Assembly (NCBI RefSeq): GCF_014489115.1
Contig: NZ_JACTAH010000001.1
Location: 868,001 to 932,000, forward strand
Reading direction: 5' to 3'
DNA length: 64,000 bases
Source: Thauera sedimentorum
Lineage (GTDB): Bacteria; Pseudomonadota; Gammaproteobacteria; Burkholderiales; Rhodocyclaceae
Part shown: one piece after another, positions 8,860 through 17,594 of the stretch
Layout: every line of letters begins with the position of its first letter
Numbering within the stretch: the first letter of the stretch is position 1
Notes under the pieces: model-generated
What the model was told of the DNA's origin: nothing
What the model saw: only the letters and a program-made list of their open reading frames with translations
Database searches by the model: none
Translations under genes and position numbers: made by a program

Positions 8860-10392
8860 ATGCCGGGTAGGTCGAATGCCGCCGGGCGCTCCAGCGCCGC
8901 CGGCCTGCGCTTTGCGGTCTATGGGCTGACCTTGCTGCTGGCAGCGGCGATGGCGGTCGAGGCGGTCAATATCGCCTTCTACGATCCGTGGGGCGAGGAC
9001 TACTTCCTGTTCCGCCTGCAGGGCGTGCTGGACGGGGTGTCCATGGTCACCCTGACCTGGGTGATGTTCGGCTCGCTGTTCGTGCTGCTGATGGCCGGGC
9101 TGCCATTGGCTTTCGTGGCGGGCGGGCTGGGGGTGATCTTCCTCTACCTCGTGGGCGATTCGGCGATGCTCAACATCGTGCCCAGCCGCATCTTCCCGAT
9201 GATGACCAACCCGGACCTGGCGGCCATCCCGCTGTTCATCTTCATGGCCACAATGCTCGAGCGCGCCGGGCTGATCGAGGAGATGTTCGACGCGGTGTAC
9301 CAGTGGATGGGCGGGCTGCGCGGCGGGCTGGCGGTGGCCACCATCCTCGCCTCCACCATCCTCGCGGCCATGGTCGGGGTGGTGGGCGCGGCCATCGTCA
9401 CCATGGGCATCATCGCCTTGCCGGCGATGCTCAAGCGCCATTACGACGAACGGATCGCCATGGGTTCGATCATGGCCGGCGGCGCGCTCGGGGTGCTGAT
9501 CCCGCCGTCCATCCTGGCCATCCTCTACGCGGTGGTGGCGCAGCAGTCGGTGGGCGAACTGTATGCCGGCAGCGTCATGCCGGGGCTGATGCTCTCCGGC
9601 CTGTATGCGGCCTATGTGCTGATCCGCGCCTACCTGAATCCGGCCGTTGGGCCGGCCGTGCCGGTGAGCGAGCGGCTGGCGCTGGGCGCCAAGCTGGTGC
9701 TGCTGCGCGGGCTGATCGCGCCCATCCTGCTGGTGGTCGTGGTGCTGGGCCTGCTGTTCACCGGCATCGCCACGCCGGTGGAGGCCGCGGGGCTGGGCTC
9801 CTTCGGCGCGATGCTGGTGGCACTGATCCACCGTCGGCTCACGCTCAAGACGCTGTTCGGTGCCAGCCTGTCCACCGTGAAGGCCACCGCGATGGTGTTG
9901 TGGATCATCTTCGGCGCGTCGATCTTCGTCGGCCTCTACATCCTCAAGGGCGGGCAGACCTTCATCACCGACACCCTGCTCGGCACCGGATTGTCGGCCT
10001 ACGGCATCCTGTTCCTGATGATGCTGTTGCTGGTGATCCTGGGGATGTTCCTCGACTGGGTGGGCATCCTGCTGCTGGCGGTGCCGATCTTCGTGCCCAT
10101 CATCAAGCAACTGAGCTTCGACGGCCTGTTCGGGTTGCCGGGGCCGAGCCCGGACGAGGTGCTGGTGTGGTTCGGCGTGCTCTACCTGGTGAACATGCAG
10201 ATGAGCTTCCTCAGTCCGCCCTTTGGTTATGCGCTGTTCTACATCCGCGGGGTGGCGCCGGAGTCCATCACCATGGCGAGCATCTTCCGCTCCTCGCTGG
10301 TGTTCCTCGCCATACAGGCGCTCGCGCTGGCTCTGGTGGTGCTGTTCCCGGCCCTGGCGACCTGGTTGCCGGGCCTGATGTACGGGCGCTAG
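8860..10392 (+). CDS. TRAP transporter large permease subunit, DctM family
   Basis: A 510-residue polytopic membrane protein forming the transport channel of the TRAP system. Family signatures are visible: IPLFIFMATMLERAG (about residue 124), GVVGAAIVTMGIIALPAML (about 173) and the GGALGVLIPPSILAILY segment (about 200). The C-terminal region with FGYALFYIRGVAPE is also typical. The length is a little above the usual 430-ish residues because of an extra N-terminal hydrophobic region. The ATG at 8860 has GCAGGGAGG before it and lies one base after the DctQ stop, so the two are coupled. The stop codon shares the CTAG tetramer with the stop of the convergent gene. Confidence 0.92.
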   Translation: MPGRSNAAGRSSAAGLRFAVYGLTLLLAAAMAVEAVNIAFYDPWGEDYFLFRLQGVLDGVSMVTLTWVMFGSLFVLLMAGLPLAFVAGGLGVIFLYLVGDSAMLNIVPSRIFPMMTNPDLAAIPLFIFMATMLERAGLIEEMFDAVYQWMGGLRGGLAVATILASTILAAMVGVVGAAIVTMGIIALPAMLKRHYDERIAMGSIMAGGALGVLIPPSILAILYAVVAQQSVGELYAGSVMPGLMLSGLYAAYVLIRAYLNPAVGPAVPVSERLALGAKLVLLRGLIAPILLVVVVLGLLFTGIATPVEAAGLGSFGAMLVALIHRRLTLKTLFGASLSTVKATAMVLWIIFGASIFVGLYILKGGQTFITDTLLGTGLSAYGILFLMMLLLVILGMFLDWVGILLLAVPIFVPIIKQLSFDGLFGLPGPSPDEVLVWFGVLYLVNMQMSFLSPPFGYALFYIRGVAPESITMASIFRSSLVFLAIQALALALVVLFPALATWLPGLMYGR

Positions 10393-10919
10393 CGGTCGTC
10401 GCCGGCGGTATCCTGCGCCTGGTCGAGCAGGCGGCTGATGCGCTCGGACAGTTCGGGCAGCAGCACGGCGCGCAGGTGGGCGATCATCTCGGCCTGCATG
10501 CGTTCGGTGAGGCGGTCGAGCTCACGGCCGAGAATCTGCGGGAACTCGCTGCTCACCCAGCTCTCGATTTCGCGGTTGAGCTCGGTGTCGAGGCGGATCA
10601 GCCGTTCCGCGAGCGCATCCGGAATCGCTTCGATGCGCGACGGTGTGCCGCTCGGTTCGGCAGCGGGTGCAGCGCTGGCCGGCGGGGCGGCCGGGGCGGT
10701 GTCCGCGACCTCGACCAGCAGGGGCAGCTCGGGGTCGGATTCGTCCACCACGTCGGTGAGGATGGGGAGGTCGTCGCCGTCGACCGGGGCGAGCGCCCCG
10801 GGCGGTGCGTCGGCGCCGCGGTGGCGGCGGAGCAGGGCGTTGGCCTGGTCGAGCAGGCGGTCGGCCGCCTCCAGGTCGTCGTCGTGCAGCGGCGGGGTGG
10901 GGGGCTGCCAGTCGCTCAC
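10389..10919 (-). CDS. Uncharacterised holC-linked protein
   Basis: A 176-residue acidic protein that I do not recognise. The GTG at 10919 overlaps the end of holC by 4 bases, which implies translational coupling. The N-terminal third includes EAADRLLDQANALLRRH. The middle (about residues 80-105) is an Ala/Pro-rich linker. The C-terminal 70 residues form a predicted amphipathic helix pair rich in Glu, Arg and Leu (LNREIESWVSSEFPQILGRE, then a region ending SERISRLLDQAQ). This looks like a soluble helical protein that could bind another protein. Coupling to a DNA polymerase III subunit hints at replication or a simple transcript partnership; no function is assigned. Confidence 0.75.
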   Translation of the reverse strand: MSDWQPPTPPLHDDDLEAADRLLDQANALLRRHRGADAPPGALAPVDGDDLPILTDVVDESDPELPLLVEVADTAPAAPPASAAPAAEPSGTPSRIEAIPDALAERLIRLDTELNREIESWVSSEFPQILGRELDRLTERMQAEMIAHLRAVLLPELSERISRLLDQAQDTAGDDR

Positions 10920-11353
10920 ATGGCCTCCCGGCGCACCGCGTCGAACAGCTGGATGGGCAGGTCGAGCGCCTTGTAGTGCTTGTAGCGCAGGCGCCCCGGT
11001 GCCTTCTCGGCCTCGCTCTGGCCGATGATCTCCACCACCACGCGAAAGGCCTGGAAGTCCGGCGGCAGGTCGTCGCCGAGGTTGAGCAGGATGTCCTGGT
11101 GGGACTGGGGTACCGGCGTGTCGCCGTGGCCGATGAGTACCGGCGTTTCGCCGGCCAGCGGCGAGTCGGCCATCACGTGGGGCACGAAGGCGAGCTGCTC
11201 GAAGTTCCACAGCGCCTGGTCGATACGGCGTGCATGCGCCGCGTCGGCCGTGCGCAGCGCCACCCGCCGCCCACCGGCGTAGGCGCGCGCCGCCAGCTCG
11301 CAGGCGAGCGCGACCCGGTCCGGGGCGTCGTGGTAGAACTGCACGCGCGGCAA
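10916..11353 (-). CDS. holC: DNA polymerase III subunit chi
   Basis: A 145-residue protein matching the chi subunit of the clamp-loader complex, which links polymerase III holoenzyme to single-strand binding protein. Recognisable parts are the N-terminal VQFYHDAPDRVALACELAA, the DQALWNFEQLAFVPH segment (about residue 45) and the C-terminal RLRYKHYKALDLPIQLFD (about residue 121). The start is a TTG at 11353: a GGAGG site lies 8 bases upstream, inside the end of pepA, which ends 4 bases before. A GTG three codons further in is an alternative. The pepA-holC order is common in proteobacteria. Confidence 0.93.
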   Translation of the reverse strand: MPRVQFYHDAPDRVALACELAARAYAGGRRVALRTADAAHARRIDQALWNFEQLAFVPHVMADSPLAGETPVLIGHGDTPVPQSHQDILLNLGDDLPPDFQAFRVVVEIIGQSEAEKAPGRLRYKHYKALDLPIQLFDAVRREAM

Positions 11354-11357
11354 GGCC

Positions 11358-12854
11358 TCAGCCTCCGGCGGCGCGCTTGATCAGGAATTCGCTCAACAGC
11401 GGCACCGGGCGGCCGGTCGCGCCCTTGGCATCGCCCGACACCCAGGCGGTGCCGGCGATGTCCAGGTGCGCCCATTTGTAGGCCTTGGTGAAGCGCGCCA
11501 GGAAGCAGGCTGCGGTGATGGTGCCGGCGTAGCGCCCGCCGATGTTGCCCATGTCGGCGAAGTTGCTCTTGAGCAGGTCCTGATATTCGTCCCACAGCGG
11601 CAGTTGCCAGGCGCGGTCGCCGGATTCGTTGCCGCGCGCCAGCAGTTCGGCAGCCAACTCGTCGTCGTTGGCCAGCAGGCCGCTGGGAATCTTGCCCAGG
11701 GCGACGACGCAGGCGCCGGTCAACGTGGCGATGTCGATCACGCAGGCCGGCTTGAAACGCTCGGCGTAGGTGAGCGCGTCGCACAGGATCAGGCGGCCTT
11801 CGGCGTCGGTGTTGAGGATCTCGATGGTCTGCCCCGACATCGAGGTGACCACGTCGCCGGGCTTGGTGGCGCCGCCGCCGGGCATGTTCTCGGTGGTCGG
11901 GATCAGGCCGACCACGTTGATCGGCAGGGCCATGCGCGCGAGCGCCTTGAAGGTGCCGAGCACGCTGGCCGCGCCGCACATGTCGTACTTCATCTCGTCC
12001 ATCTCGGCTGCGGGCTTCAGCGAAATGCCGCCGGTGTCGAAGGTGATGCCCTTGCCGACCAGCACCACCGGCTTGTCCTTGGCCTTGCCGCCCTTGTACT
12101 GCATGACGATGAAGCGCGGCGGCTCATGCGAGCCGCGGGTCACCGACAGCAGCGAGCCCATGCCGAGCTTCTCCATCTCGGCGCGGTCGAGCACCTCGAC
12201 CTTGAACTTGAACTGCTTGCCGAGCGCCTGAGCGGTTTCCGCCAGGTGGGTGGGGGTGCACACGTTGGCCGGCTTGTTGCCCAGGTCGCGCGCCAACGCC
12301 ATGCCCTCGGCCACTGCCTGGCCGCGCCTGACTGCGGACTCGAGTTCGGCATTCACCTTGGCGGAGATCGCCAGGGTGATCTTCTGCGCGCCGCGCTCCT
12401 TGGCCGGTTTGCCATTGGCGGCCTTGGGCGCGTCGTAGCGGTAGGCGCCGTCGGCGAGCAGGCGCGCGGCCTGCTGCAGGCGCCAGGCCAGATCGCGCCC
12501 CGGCAGTTCGAGGTCGGCGAGGAACACCGCGGCGTCGGGTGCCGGGCTGCCCGCCAGGACCTTGGCTGTCGCCGCGACCGCATCGCGCCAGGGTTTGTCG
12601 CCGAACTCGTCCAGCTTGCCGAGGCTGACCAGCAGCACGCGCTCGCAGGCGGTGCCGGGCAGATCGTGCAGCAGCAGTTGCGAACCGGCCTTGTCGTCCA
12701 GGTCGCCGCGCTTGAGCAGGGCGGCGAGTTTGCCTTTGGAGGCCTTGTCGAGTGCCGCGGCGGCGCCGGCGGGCTTGGCGCCCGCGAACACGCCGACCAC
12801 CAGGGTGCCGGTTGCGAGCTTCTCCGGGGAGGCCGTCTTTATGGTAAATTCCAT
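11358..12854 (-). CDS. pepA: Leucyl aminopeptidase (cytosol aminopeptidase, M17)
   Basis: A 498-residue M17 metallopeptidase that removes N-terminal residues from peptides in the cytoplasm; in some bacteria PepA also binds DNA. The M17 signature NTDAEGRL is near residue 345, and the upstream VLVGKGITFDTGGISLKP segment (about 255-272) carries the metal-binding lysine and aspartate region. The ATG at 12854 follows AAGGAA by 5 bases; an in-frame codon at 12884 would add ten residues without family similarity. It is divergent from lptF, 135 bases away, and is followed by holC. Confidence 0.96.
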   Translation of the reverse strand: MEFTIKTASPEKLATGTLVVGVFAGAKPAGAAAALDKASKGKLAALLKRGDLDDKAGSQLLLHDLPGTACERVLLVSLGKLDEFGDKPWRDAVAATAKVLAGSPAPDAAVFLADLELPGRDLAWRLQQAARLLADGAYRYDAPKAANGKPAKERGAQKITLAISAKVNAELESAVRRGQAVAEGMALARDLGNKPANVCTPTHLAETAQALGKQFKFKVEVLDRAEMEKLGMGSLLSVTRGSHEPPRFIVMQYKGGKAKDKPVVLVGKGITFDTGGISLKPAAEMDEMKYDMCGAASVLGTFKALARMALPINVVGLIPTTENMPGGGATKPGDVVTSMSGQTIEILNTDAEGRLILCDALTYAERFKPACVIDIATLTGACVVALGKIPSGLLANDDELAAELLARGNESGDRAWQLPLWDEYQDLLKSNFADMGNIGGRYAGTITAACFLARFTKAYKWAHLDIAGTAWVSGDAKGATGRPVPLLSEFLIKRAAGG

Positions 12855-12989
12855 CGCTATTCCTTGGGCGGGCATCTGGTGCAAAGTGTGGCCGATTATG
12901 GCCCGCGCGTGTCGAAGCCGTCAAAAGCGACGCCCGGGCACGATACCCTCCCGCACAACAAGAACCTGGCTCCCGAGTTTTCCCGCGCG

Positions 12990-14069
12990 ATGATCTTCCG
13001 GCGCGCTCTTCAGCGCGAATTCGCCCATTCGGCCGCCGCGGTGTTCGTGGCGCTGTTCGCCATCCTGCTTACCACGGTGCTGATCCGCATGCTGGGCGAT
13101 GCCGCGGGCGGCAAGGTGCCGTCCGATGCGGTGCTGGCGCTGATCGGTTTCGGCGCCCTGGCGCGCCTGCCGGTGGTGCTGTCGCTGACCCTGTTCATCG
13201 CCGTGCTGATGTCGCTGTCGCGCGGTTACAAGGATTCCGAGATGGTGGTGTGGTTCGCCTCGGGCGTGCCGCTCACCGCCTGGATCCGGCCGGTGCTGCG
13301 CTTTGCGCTGCCGCTGGTGGCGGTCGTGGCGGCCGCCACCCTGTTTCTCTCGCCGTGGGCCGAGCGCATGAGCATCGAGTATCGCGACAGGCTGGAGAGT
13401 CGCGACGACAGCTCGCGCATTGCGCCGGGTGTGTTCCGCGAGTCGACCAGCGCGCAGCGGGTGTTCTTCGTCGAGACCGGTGCGGGCGAGGACGGCAAGG
13501 TGCGCAACGTGTTCGTCAGCAGCGAGGAAGGTGGCCGGCAGGGGGTCATCGTGTCGGCCGAGGGTTCGATCATCGTGGACGAGGACGGCGACCGCTACGT
13601 GGTGCTCGACAAGGGGCGGCGCTATGAAGGTACGCCCGGTACGGCCGAGTACCGGGTGCTCGAGTTCGATACCTACTCGGTGCTGATCGAGCCGCGTGCG
13701 GCGGTTGCCCAGGCCCTGCGGACACGGGCGATGCCGACTGCGGAACTCGTCGATCGCCCCGACGGGCGCAAGCTCGGCGAACTCCTCGCGCGTATCGGCA
13801 TGCCGGTTGCAGCGCTGTTGCTGGCGCTGATGGCAATCCCGCTGTCCTTCGTCAATCCGCGCGCCGGGCGTACCAACAACCTGATCGTCGCGTTGCTGAC
13901 CTACCTCGTCTATAGCAATGCAATTTCGGTGTGTCAGGCCTGGGTGAACCGCGGACGCCTGTCCTTCGAGCTCGGCCTGTTGTTGCCCCATCTGGTGGTC
14001 GCCCTGCTGCTAGCGGTGATGTTCTATAGACGCCTGGCGGTGTCGCCCTTCTGGCGGGCGCGCGCATGA
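12990..14069 (+). CDS. lptF: LPS export ABC transporter permease LptF
   Basis: A 359-residue inner-membrane protein of the YjgP/YjgQ family that, with LptG and the LptB ATPase, extracts lipopolysaccharide from the inner membrane towards the LptA bridge. Three N-terminal membrane segments (about residues 15-115) are followed by a periplasmic beta-rich domain (about 125-255) and three more membrane segments. Typical pieces are FRRALQREF at the start and MAIPLSFVNPRAGR near residue 285. The ATG at 12990 is the only start that gives the normal N-terminus. The end overlaps lptG by an ATGA junction. Confidence 0.95.
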   Translation: MIFRRALQREFAHSAAAVFVALFAILLTTVLIRMLGDAAGGKVPSDAVLALIGFGALARLPVVLSLTLFIAVLMSLSRGYKDSEMVVWFASGVPLTAWIRPVLRFALPLVAVVAAATLFLSPWAERMSIEYRDRLESRDDSSRIAPGVFRESTSAQRVFFVETGAGEDGKVRNVFVSSEEGGRQGVIVSAEGSIIVDEDGDRYVVLDKGRRYEGTPGTAEYRVLEFDTYSVLIEPRAAVAQALRTRAMPTAELVDRPDGRKLGELLARIGMPVAALLLALMAIPLSFVNPRAGRTNNLIVALLTYLVYSNAISVCQAWVNRGRLSFELGLLLPHLVVALLLAVMFYRRLAVSPFWRARA

Positions 14070-15145
14070 GCCGGGTGCTGCGACGCTACCTTGCGCGCGA
14101 GATTCTGTCGTCCACCGCGCTGGTGTTGGTGGCGTTTCTCGGTCTGTTCGCCTTTTTCGATGTCATCAACGAACTCGAGGACGTCGGCAAGCAGGGCTAC
14201 GAGTTGCACCATGCGTTGATCTACGTCCTGATGACGCTGCCGAGCCGGGTCTATGAGCTGATGCCGGTGGCGGTGCTGATCGGCAGTCTGTATGCGCTGA
14301 CCACGCTGGCACGTCACTCCGAGATCACCGTGATGCGGGCCTCGGGGCTGTCCAATGGAGCCATGATGCGCACGCTGGGCTTGATCGGCCTGGTGTTCGT
14401 CACGCTCACCTTCGTGTTCGGCGAGTACCTGGCGCCTCCGGCGGAGCGTGCGGCACAGCAGTGGAAGCTGGTCGCGACCCAGGCGACGGTGTCCCAGCAG
14501 TTGCGCTCGGGTTTGTGGGTCAAGGACGGCCCGCGCGTGGTCAATGTGCGTACGCTGCTGCCGGACCGTAGCATGGAGCGCGTGCGCATCTTCGAGTTCG
14601 ACGAGCAACTGCAGATGACCTCGGTCAGCGAGGCGCAAGCCGGACGCTACGATGCGCAGGAAGGTAGCTGGCGACTGACCGGCGTGCGCCAGACTCAGTT
14701 CACCGACGGTGCAACCGCAGTGGTGGAATTGCCTGAGATCGCCTGGCGTTCCGAACTTACGCCCGACGTCCTGAGTGTGTTGATGGTGGCGCCGGAACGC
14801 ATGTCGGTGGATGCGCTGTACGCCTACATCCGCCATCTGCAGGAAAACCGCCAGAGCGCCGAGCGCTACGAGATCGCCCTGTGGAAGAAGCTCACCTATC
14901 CGCTTGCGGCGCTGGTGATGATGGCCCTGGCGCTGCCCTTCGCCTTCATGCACGACCGGCACGGCGCGGTCAGCGTCAAGGTGTTCTTCGGCGTGATGCT
15001 CGGCGTCGGCTTTCACCTGCTCAACGGCCTGTTCTCCAACCTGGGGGCGATCAATGCCTGGCCGCCGGTGATGGCGGCCATCACGCCCAGCCTGATCTTC
15101 CTGCTGGCGGCCGGCGCGCTGCTGTACCTGGTGGAGCGGCGCTGA
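14066..15145 (+). CDS. lptG: LPS export ABC transporter permease LptG
   Basis: A 359-residue partner of LptF with the same topology. It begins SRVLRRYLAREIL, followed by a first membrane helix and the LEDVGKQGY region that marks LptG. The cytoplasmic/membrane loop ITVMRASGLS (about residue 88), which should contact LptB, is conserved, as is the C-terminal LALPFAFMHDRHG...VKVFFGVMLG. Translation starts within the lptF stop (ATGA), so LptF and LptG are made in equal amounts. A hairpin between it and the convergent rplS probably ends transcription. Confidence 0.95.
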   Translation: MSRVLRRYLAREILSSTALVLVAFLGLFAFFDVINELEDVGKQGYELHHALIYVLMTLPSRVYELMPVAVLIGSLYALTTLARHSEITVMRASGLSNGAMMRTLGLIGLVFVTLTFVFGEYLAPPAERAAQQWKLVATQATVSQQLRSGLWVKDGPRVVNVRTLLPDRSMERVRIFEFDEQLQMTSVSEAQAGRYDAQEGSWRLTGVRQTQFTDGATAVVELPEIAWRSELTPDVLSVLMVAPERMSVDALYAYIRHLQENRQSAERYEIALWKKLTYPLAALVMMALALPFAFMHDRHGAVSVKVFFGVMLGVGFHLLNGLFSNLGAINAWPPVMAAITPSLIFLLAAGALLYLVERR

Positions 15146-15213
15146 GCCGGGGCGGCACGGGCGCTGCGATCGCGGGCAACCCCCTGCAGGCAGGAAGCGG
15201 CCAGCGAGGGCGT

Positions 15214-15236
15214 GTAGGAGCTGCCTTTGTCGCGAT
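15214..15236. repeat. Degenerate single REP arm
   Basis: One arm of the family (GTAGGAGCTGCCTTTGTCGCGAT form) whose palindromic core is broken by three changes. The partner expected 26-28 bases further on is not recognisable; only GCGGCGAAGCCG-like remnants follow. It lies between the convergent lptG and rplS genes. Confidence 0.55.
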
Positions 15237-15263
15237 GCGCTGCGCGGCGAAGCCGTAAACGAC

Positions 15264-15289
15264 AGAACGGGCCCCGCGGGGCCCGTTCT
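15264..15289. terminator. Bidirectional hairpin terminator between lptG and rplS
   Basis: A perfect 26-base palindrome with core GGGCCCCGCGGGGCCC and arms starting AGAAC. On the minus strand a short T-rich run (GTCGTTT) follows, so it best ends the rpsP-rplS transcript; it can also stop lptG transcription. Confidence 0.75.
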
Positions 15290-15312
15290 GCGTTGCCAGG
15301 ACCGGAAACCGG

Positions 15313-15708
15313 TCAGGCTTGTTGCTGCTTCTTCGCTGCGACAGCCTTGTAGTCGAGCTTTTCCTTGATCCGGGCGGACTTGCCCGAACGCTGGCGCAGG
15401 TAGTACAGCTTGGCGCGACGCACGTCACCGCGACGCTTGACCTCGATGCTGGCCACCAGCGGGGAGTAGGTCTGGAAAGTCCGTTCCACGCCCTCGCCGG
15501 AGGAGATCTTGCGCACGATGAAGTTGGAGTTGAGACCGCGGTTGCGCTTGGCGATCACCACGCCTTCGTAGGCCTGGAGACGTTCGCGGTTGCCTTCCTT
15601 GACCTTGACCTGCACCACCACGGTGTCGCCGGGGGCGAACGCCGGAATGGTCTTGCCTTCGGTCAGGCGGGCGATTTCTTCCTGTTCGAGCTGCTGAATC
15701 AGGTTCAT
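15313..15708 (-). CDS. rplS: 50S ribosomal protein L19
   Basis: A 131-residue large-subunit ribosomal protein located at the 30S-50S interface. It contains the family core [21 protein letters not shown] in parts (about residues 33-53), [15 protein letters not shown] and [22 protein letters not shown]. The C-terminus has a short Lys/Gln/Ala tail. It is the last gene of rpsP-rimM-trmD-rplS, 83 bases after trmD, and is followed by a strong hairpin terminator. Confidence 0.98.
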   Translation of the reverse strand: MNLIQQLEQEEIARLTEGKTIPAFAPGDTVVVQVKVKEGNRERLQAYEGVVIAKRNRGLNSNFIVRKISSGEGVERTFQTYSPLVASIEVKRRGDVRRAKLYYLRQRSGKSARIKEKLDYKAVAAKKQQQA

Positions 15709-15791
15709 CTATGACTCCTGTCGTTTCAATGGCCTGTGGCCTTGCATGCAGAGCAGGCGGACCTGGTGCGATGCGGTTTGTAATGGAACGT

Positions 15792-16604
15792 TCAGCCCGT
15801 GTTGCGGCCGGACGTTCCTTCCTGTTCCTGCTCGAATTCCTCGAGCAGGTTCAATTCTTCCTTGCTCAACTGCCGCCCGGCCAGCAGGTCGGGGCGCAGT
15901 AGCCGGGTGCGGCCCAGCGACTGCTTGAGCCGCCAGCGGCGGATTGCCGCGTGGTTGCCCGACAGCAGTACCGCCGGCACCGCCTCGTCCCGATAGACCT
16001 CGGGGCGGGTGTAGTGCGGGCAGTCCAGCAGCCCGTCGGCGAACGAATCCTCGCGAGCGGAATCCGCGTCGTTCAGCGCGCCGGGCAACTGGCGCACGAT
16101 CGCGTCCAGCAGCACCATCGCCGGCAGTTCGCCGCCCGACAGCACGAAGTCGCCGAGCGAAATCTCTTCATCGACGCAGCGGTCCAGCAGGCGCTGGTCG
16201 ACCCCTTCATAGCGTCCGCACAGCAGCACCAGGGCGGGCTGCGCGGCAAGCTCCAATACCTTTTCGTGATCCAGCCTGCGCCCCTGGGGCGACAGGTAGA
16301 TCACGCGTCCTGCCTCGCCCAGCGCGTCACGCTGCGCCTGGCGGGCCTGGTCGATCGCCTGTGCAAGCGGCTCGGCCAGCATCACCATGCCCGGTCCGCC
16401 ACCGTAGGGGCGGTCGTCCACGGTGCGATGGGCGTCGCTGGTGAAGTTGCGTGGGTTGTGGAAGGCGATCTCGTAGAGGCCGCGATCCTGCGCCCGCCGG
16501 GTGATGCCGCTGCCGGTCAGGGCGGCGAACATCTCGGGGAACAGGGTCACCACGTCGAAGCGTCGCACGCCTGCTCCTTCTTCACCCGGCTTGTTCTGCT
16601 TCAC
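15792..16604 (-). CDS. trmD: tRNA (guanine-37-N1)-methyltransferase
   Basis: A 270-residue SPOUT-class enzyme that methylates G37 next to the anticodon with S-adenosylmethionine and so prevents frameshifting. Visible signatures are [11 protein letters not shown] at the N-terminus, [13 protein letters not shown] (about residues 63-75), [12 protein letters not shown] (about 130) and the knot region [13 protein letters not shown] (about 150). I use the GTG at 16604, which has AAGGGA upstream and lies 10 bases after rimM; a GTG before RRFDVV is an alternative start. The C-terminus carries an acidic Glu/Gln-rich tail. Confidence 0.96.
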   Translation of the reverse strand: MKQNKPGEEGAGVRRFDVVTLFPEMFAALTGSGITRRAQDRGLYEIAFHNPRNFTSDAHRTVDDRPYGGGPGMVMLAEPLAQAIDQARQAQRDALGEAGRVIYLSPQGRRLDHEKVLELAAQPALVLLCGRYEGVDQRLLDRCVDEEISLGDFVLSGGELPAMVLLDAIVRQLPGALNDADSAREDSFADGLLDCPHYTRPEVYRDEAVPAVLLSGNHAAIRRWRLKQSLGRTRLLRPDLLAGRQLSKEELNLLEEFEQEQEGTSGRNTG

Positions 16605-16614
16605 CGGTCCCTTG

Positions 16615-17121
16615 TTACCAATCTCTTTCCCAGGCCACCCGGATGCGCCGGCTGGCCAGGTCGACGTCCAGCACGTAGGCGGCGACGAAGGGGATCAACC
16701 TCTCCGCGTCGCCATCGGCCACCTGCAGTACGTCATGCACACCGGTCGACAACAGGCCGGAGACGGTGCCCAGCGCTTCGCCGGCTTCGTTCTCGACCAC
16801 GAGGCCGACCAGATCGTGCCAGTAGTATTCGTCCTTCGCCGTATCCGGCAAGGCTTCACGCGGCGCACCGATGTACCAGCCGTCGAGCGCCTCGGCCGCG
16901 TTGCGGTCCGGGGCTTCCTCGAAGGCCGCTACCAGCCCCTTGCCATGCACCCGACAGCCCTTCAGCGTCATCGGCTGCCATGCGTCGGCGGGTGCGTCGT
17001 CGGTCGGCGCGAGCCACCACTGCGGCATCTTGCGCCAGGACAGCGGATCGTCGCCGAAGGGGTGGATCTTGACCCAGCCCTGAACGCCAAAAGGGGCGAC
17101 GATGCGCCCCAGTACGATCAT
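16615..17121 (-). CDS. rimM: Ribosome maturation factor RimM
   Basis: A 168-residue protein needed for maturation of the 30S head; it binds ribosomal protein S19. The N-terminal beta-barrel domain starts [20 protein letters not shown] and the PRC-barrel-like C-terminal domain includes [17 protein letters not shown] and [19 protein letters not shown] end. It sits 22 bases after rpsP and 10 bases before trmD, in the standard operon order. Confidence 0.96.
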   Translation of the reverse strand: MIVLGRIVAPFGVQGWVKIHPFGDDPLSWRKMPQWWLAPTDDAPADAWQPMTLKGCRVHGKGLVAAFEEAPDRNAAEALDGWYIGAPREALPDTAKDEYYWHDLVGLVVENEAGEALGTVSGLLSTGVHDVLQVADGDAERLIPFVAAYVLDVDLASRRIRVAWERDW

Positions 17122-17143
17122 GGTGCTACGCGAAGCCCGCTGT

Positions 17144-17392
17144 TCAGGCAGCCGCGGCAGCCTGCTTCACGAGACGGGCGACCGTATCGGAGAGCTGGGC
17201 ACCGTTCTGCTGCCAGTAGGTCAGGCGCTCGGTGTTGATCACCAGATTTTTCTCGGCGCCGGAGGCCACCGGGTTGTAGAAACCGACGCGCTCGATGAAG
17301 CGGCCGTCACGACGGTTGCGCGACTCGGCGGCGACGATGTTGTAGAACGGGCGCTTTTTGGAGCCACCACGGGCAAGACGAATGACGACCAT
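17144..17392 (-). CDS. rpsP: 30S ribosomal protein S16
   Basis: An 82-residue small-subunit protein. It begins [20 protein letters not shown], the invariant S16 start, and continues with [17 protein letters not shown]. The frame is open further upstream to 17491, but the ATG at 17392 gives the conserved N-terminus and has an AGGA site 7 bases before it. It is the first gene of the ribosomal/tRNA modification operon and is preceded by a near-consensus sigma-70 promoter. Confidence 0.98.
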   Translation of the reverse strand: MVVIRLARGGSKKRPFYNIVAAESRNRRDGRFIERVGFYNPVASGAEKNLVINTERLTYWQQNGAQLSDTVARLVKQAAAAA

Positions 17393-17428
17393 CTGGGTAT
17401 CCTGATCGGAAGATTCGGAAAACGAAGA

Positions 17429-17457
17429 ACTATATCCGATCGGCTCTTCGCGGACAA
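17429..17457 (-). promoter_or_regulatory. Sigma-70 promoter of the rpsP-rimM-trmD-rplS operon
   Basis: On the minus strand, a -35 box TTGTCC (17452-17457) and a -10 box TATAGT (17429-17434) are separated by 17 bases. Transcription should start near 17422, about 30 bases before the rpsP ATG. Confidence 0.75.
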
Positions 17458-17594
17458 GTGCGACGTGTGGAGGCGTTGTGGCCGACAGCATGCGCGACCT
17501 GGCGCATTTAATTTCTCCCCAAGGTGGGCAGGTGGAGCCTGCGCGCGGCGATTTTGAATAGAATGCGCTGAACGATAGCGATATGACCTAGACG

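Noticed and set aside
11466..12989. Long in-frame extension upstream of lptF
   Set aside because: This part is antisense to pepA; the conserved LptF N-terminus begins at the ATG at 12990.
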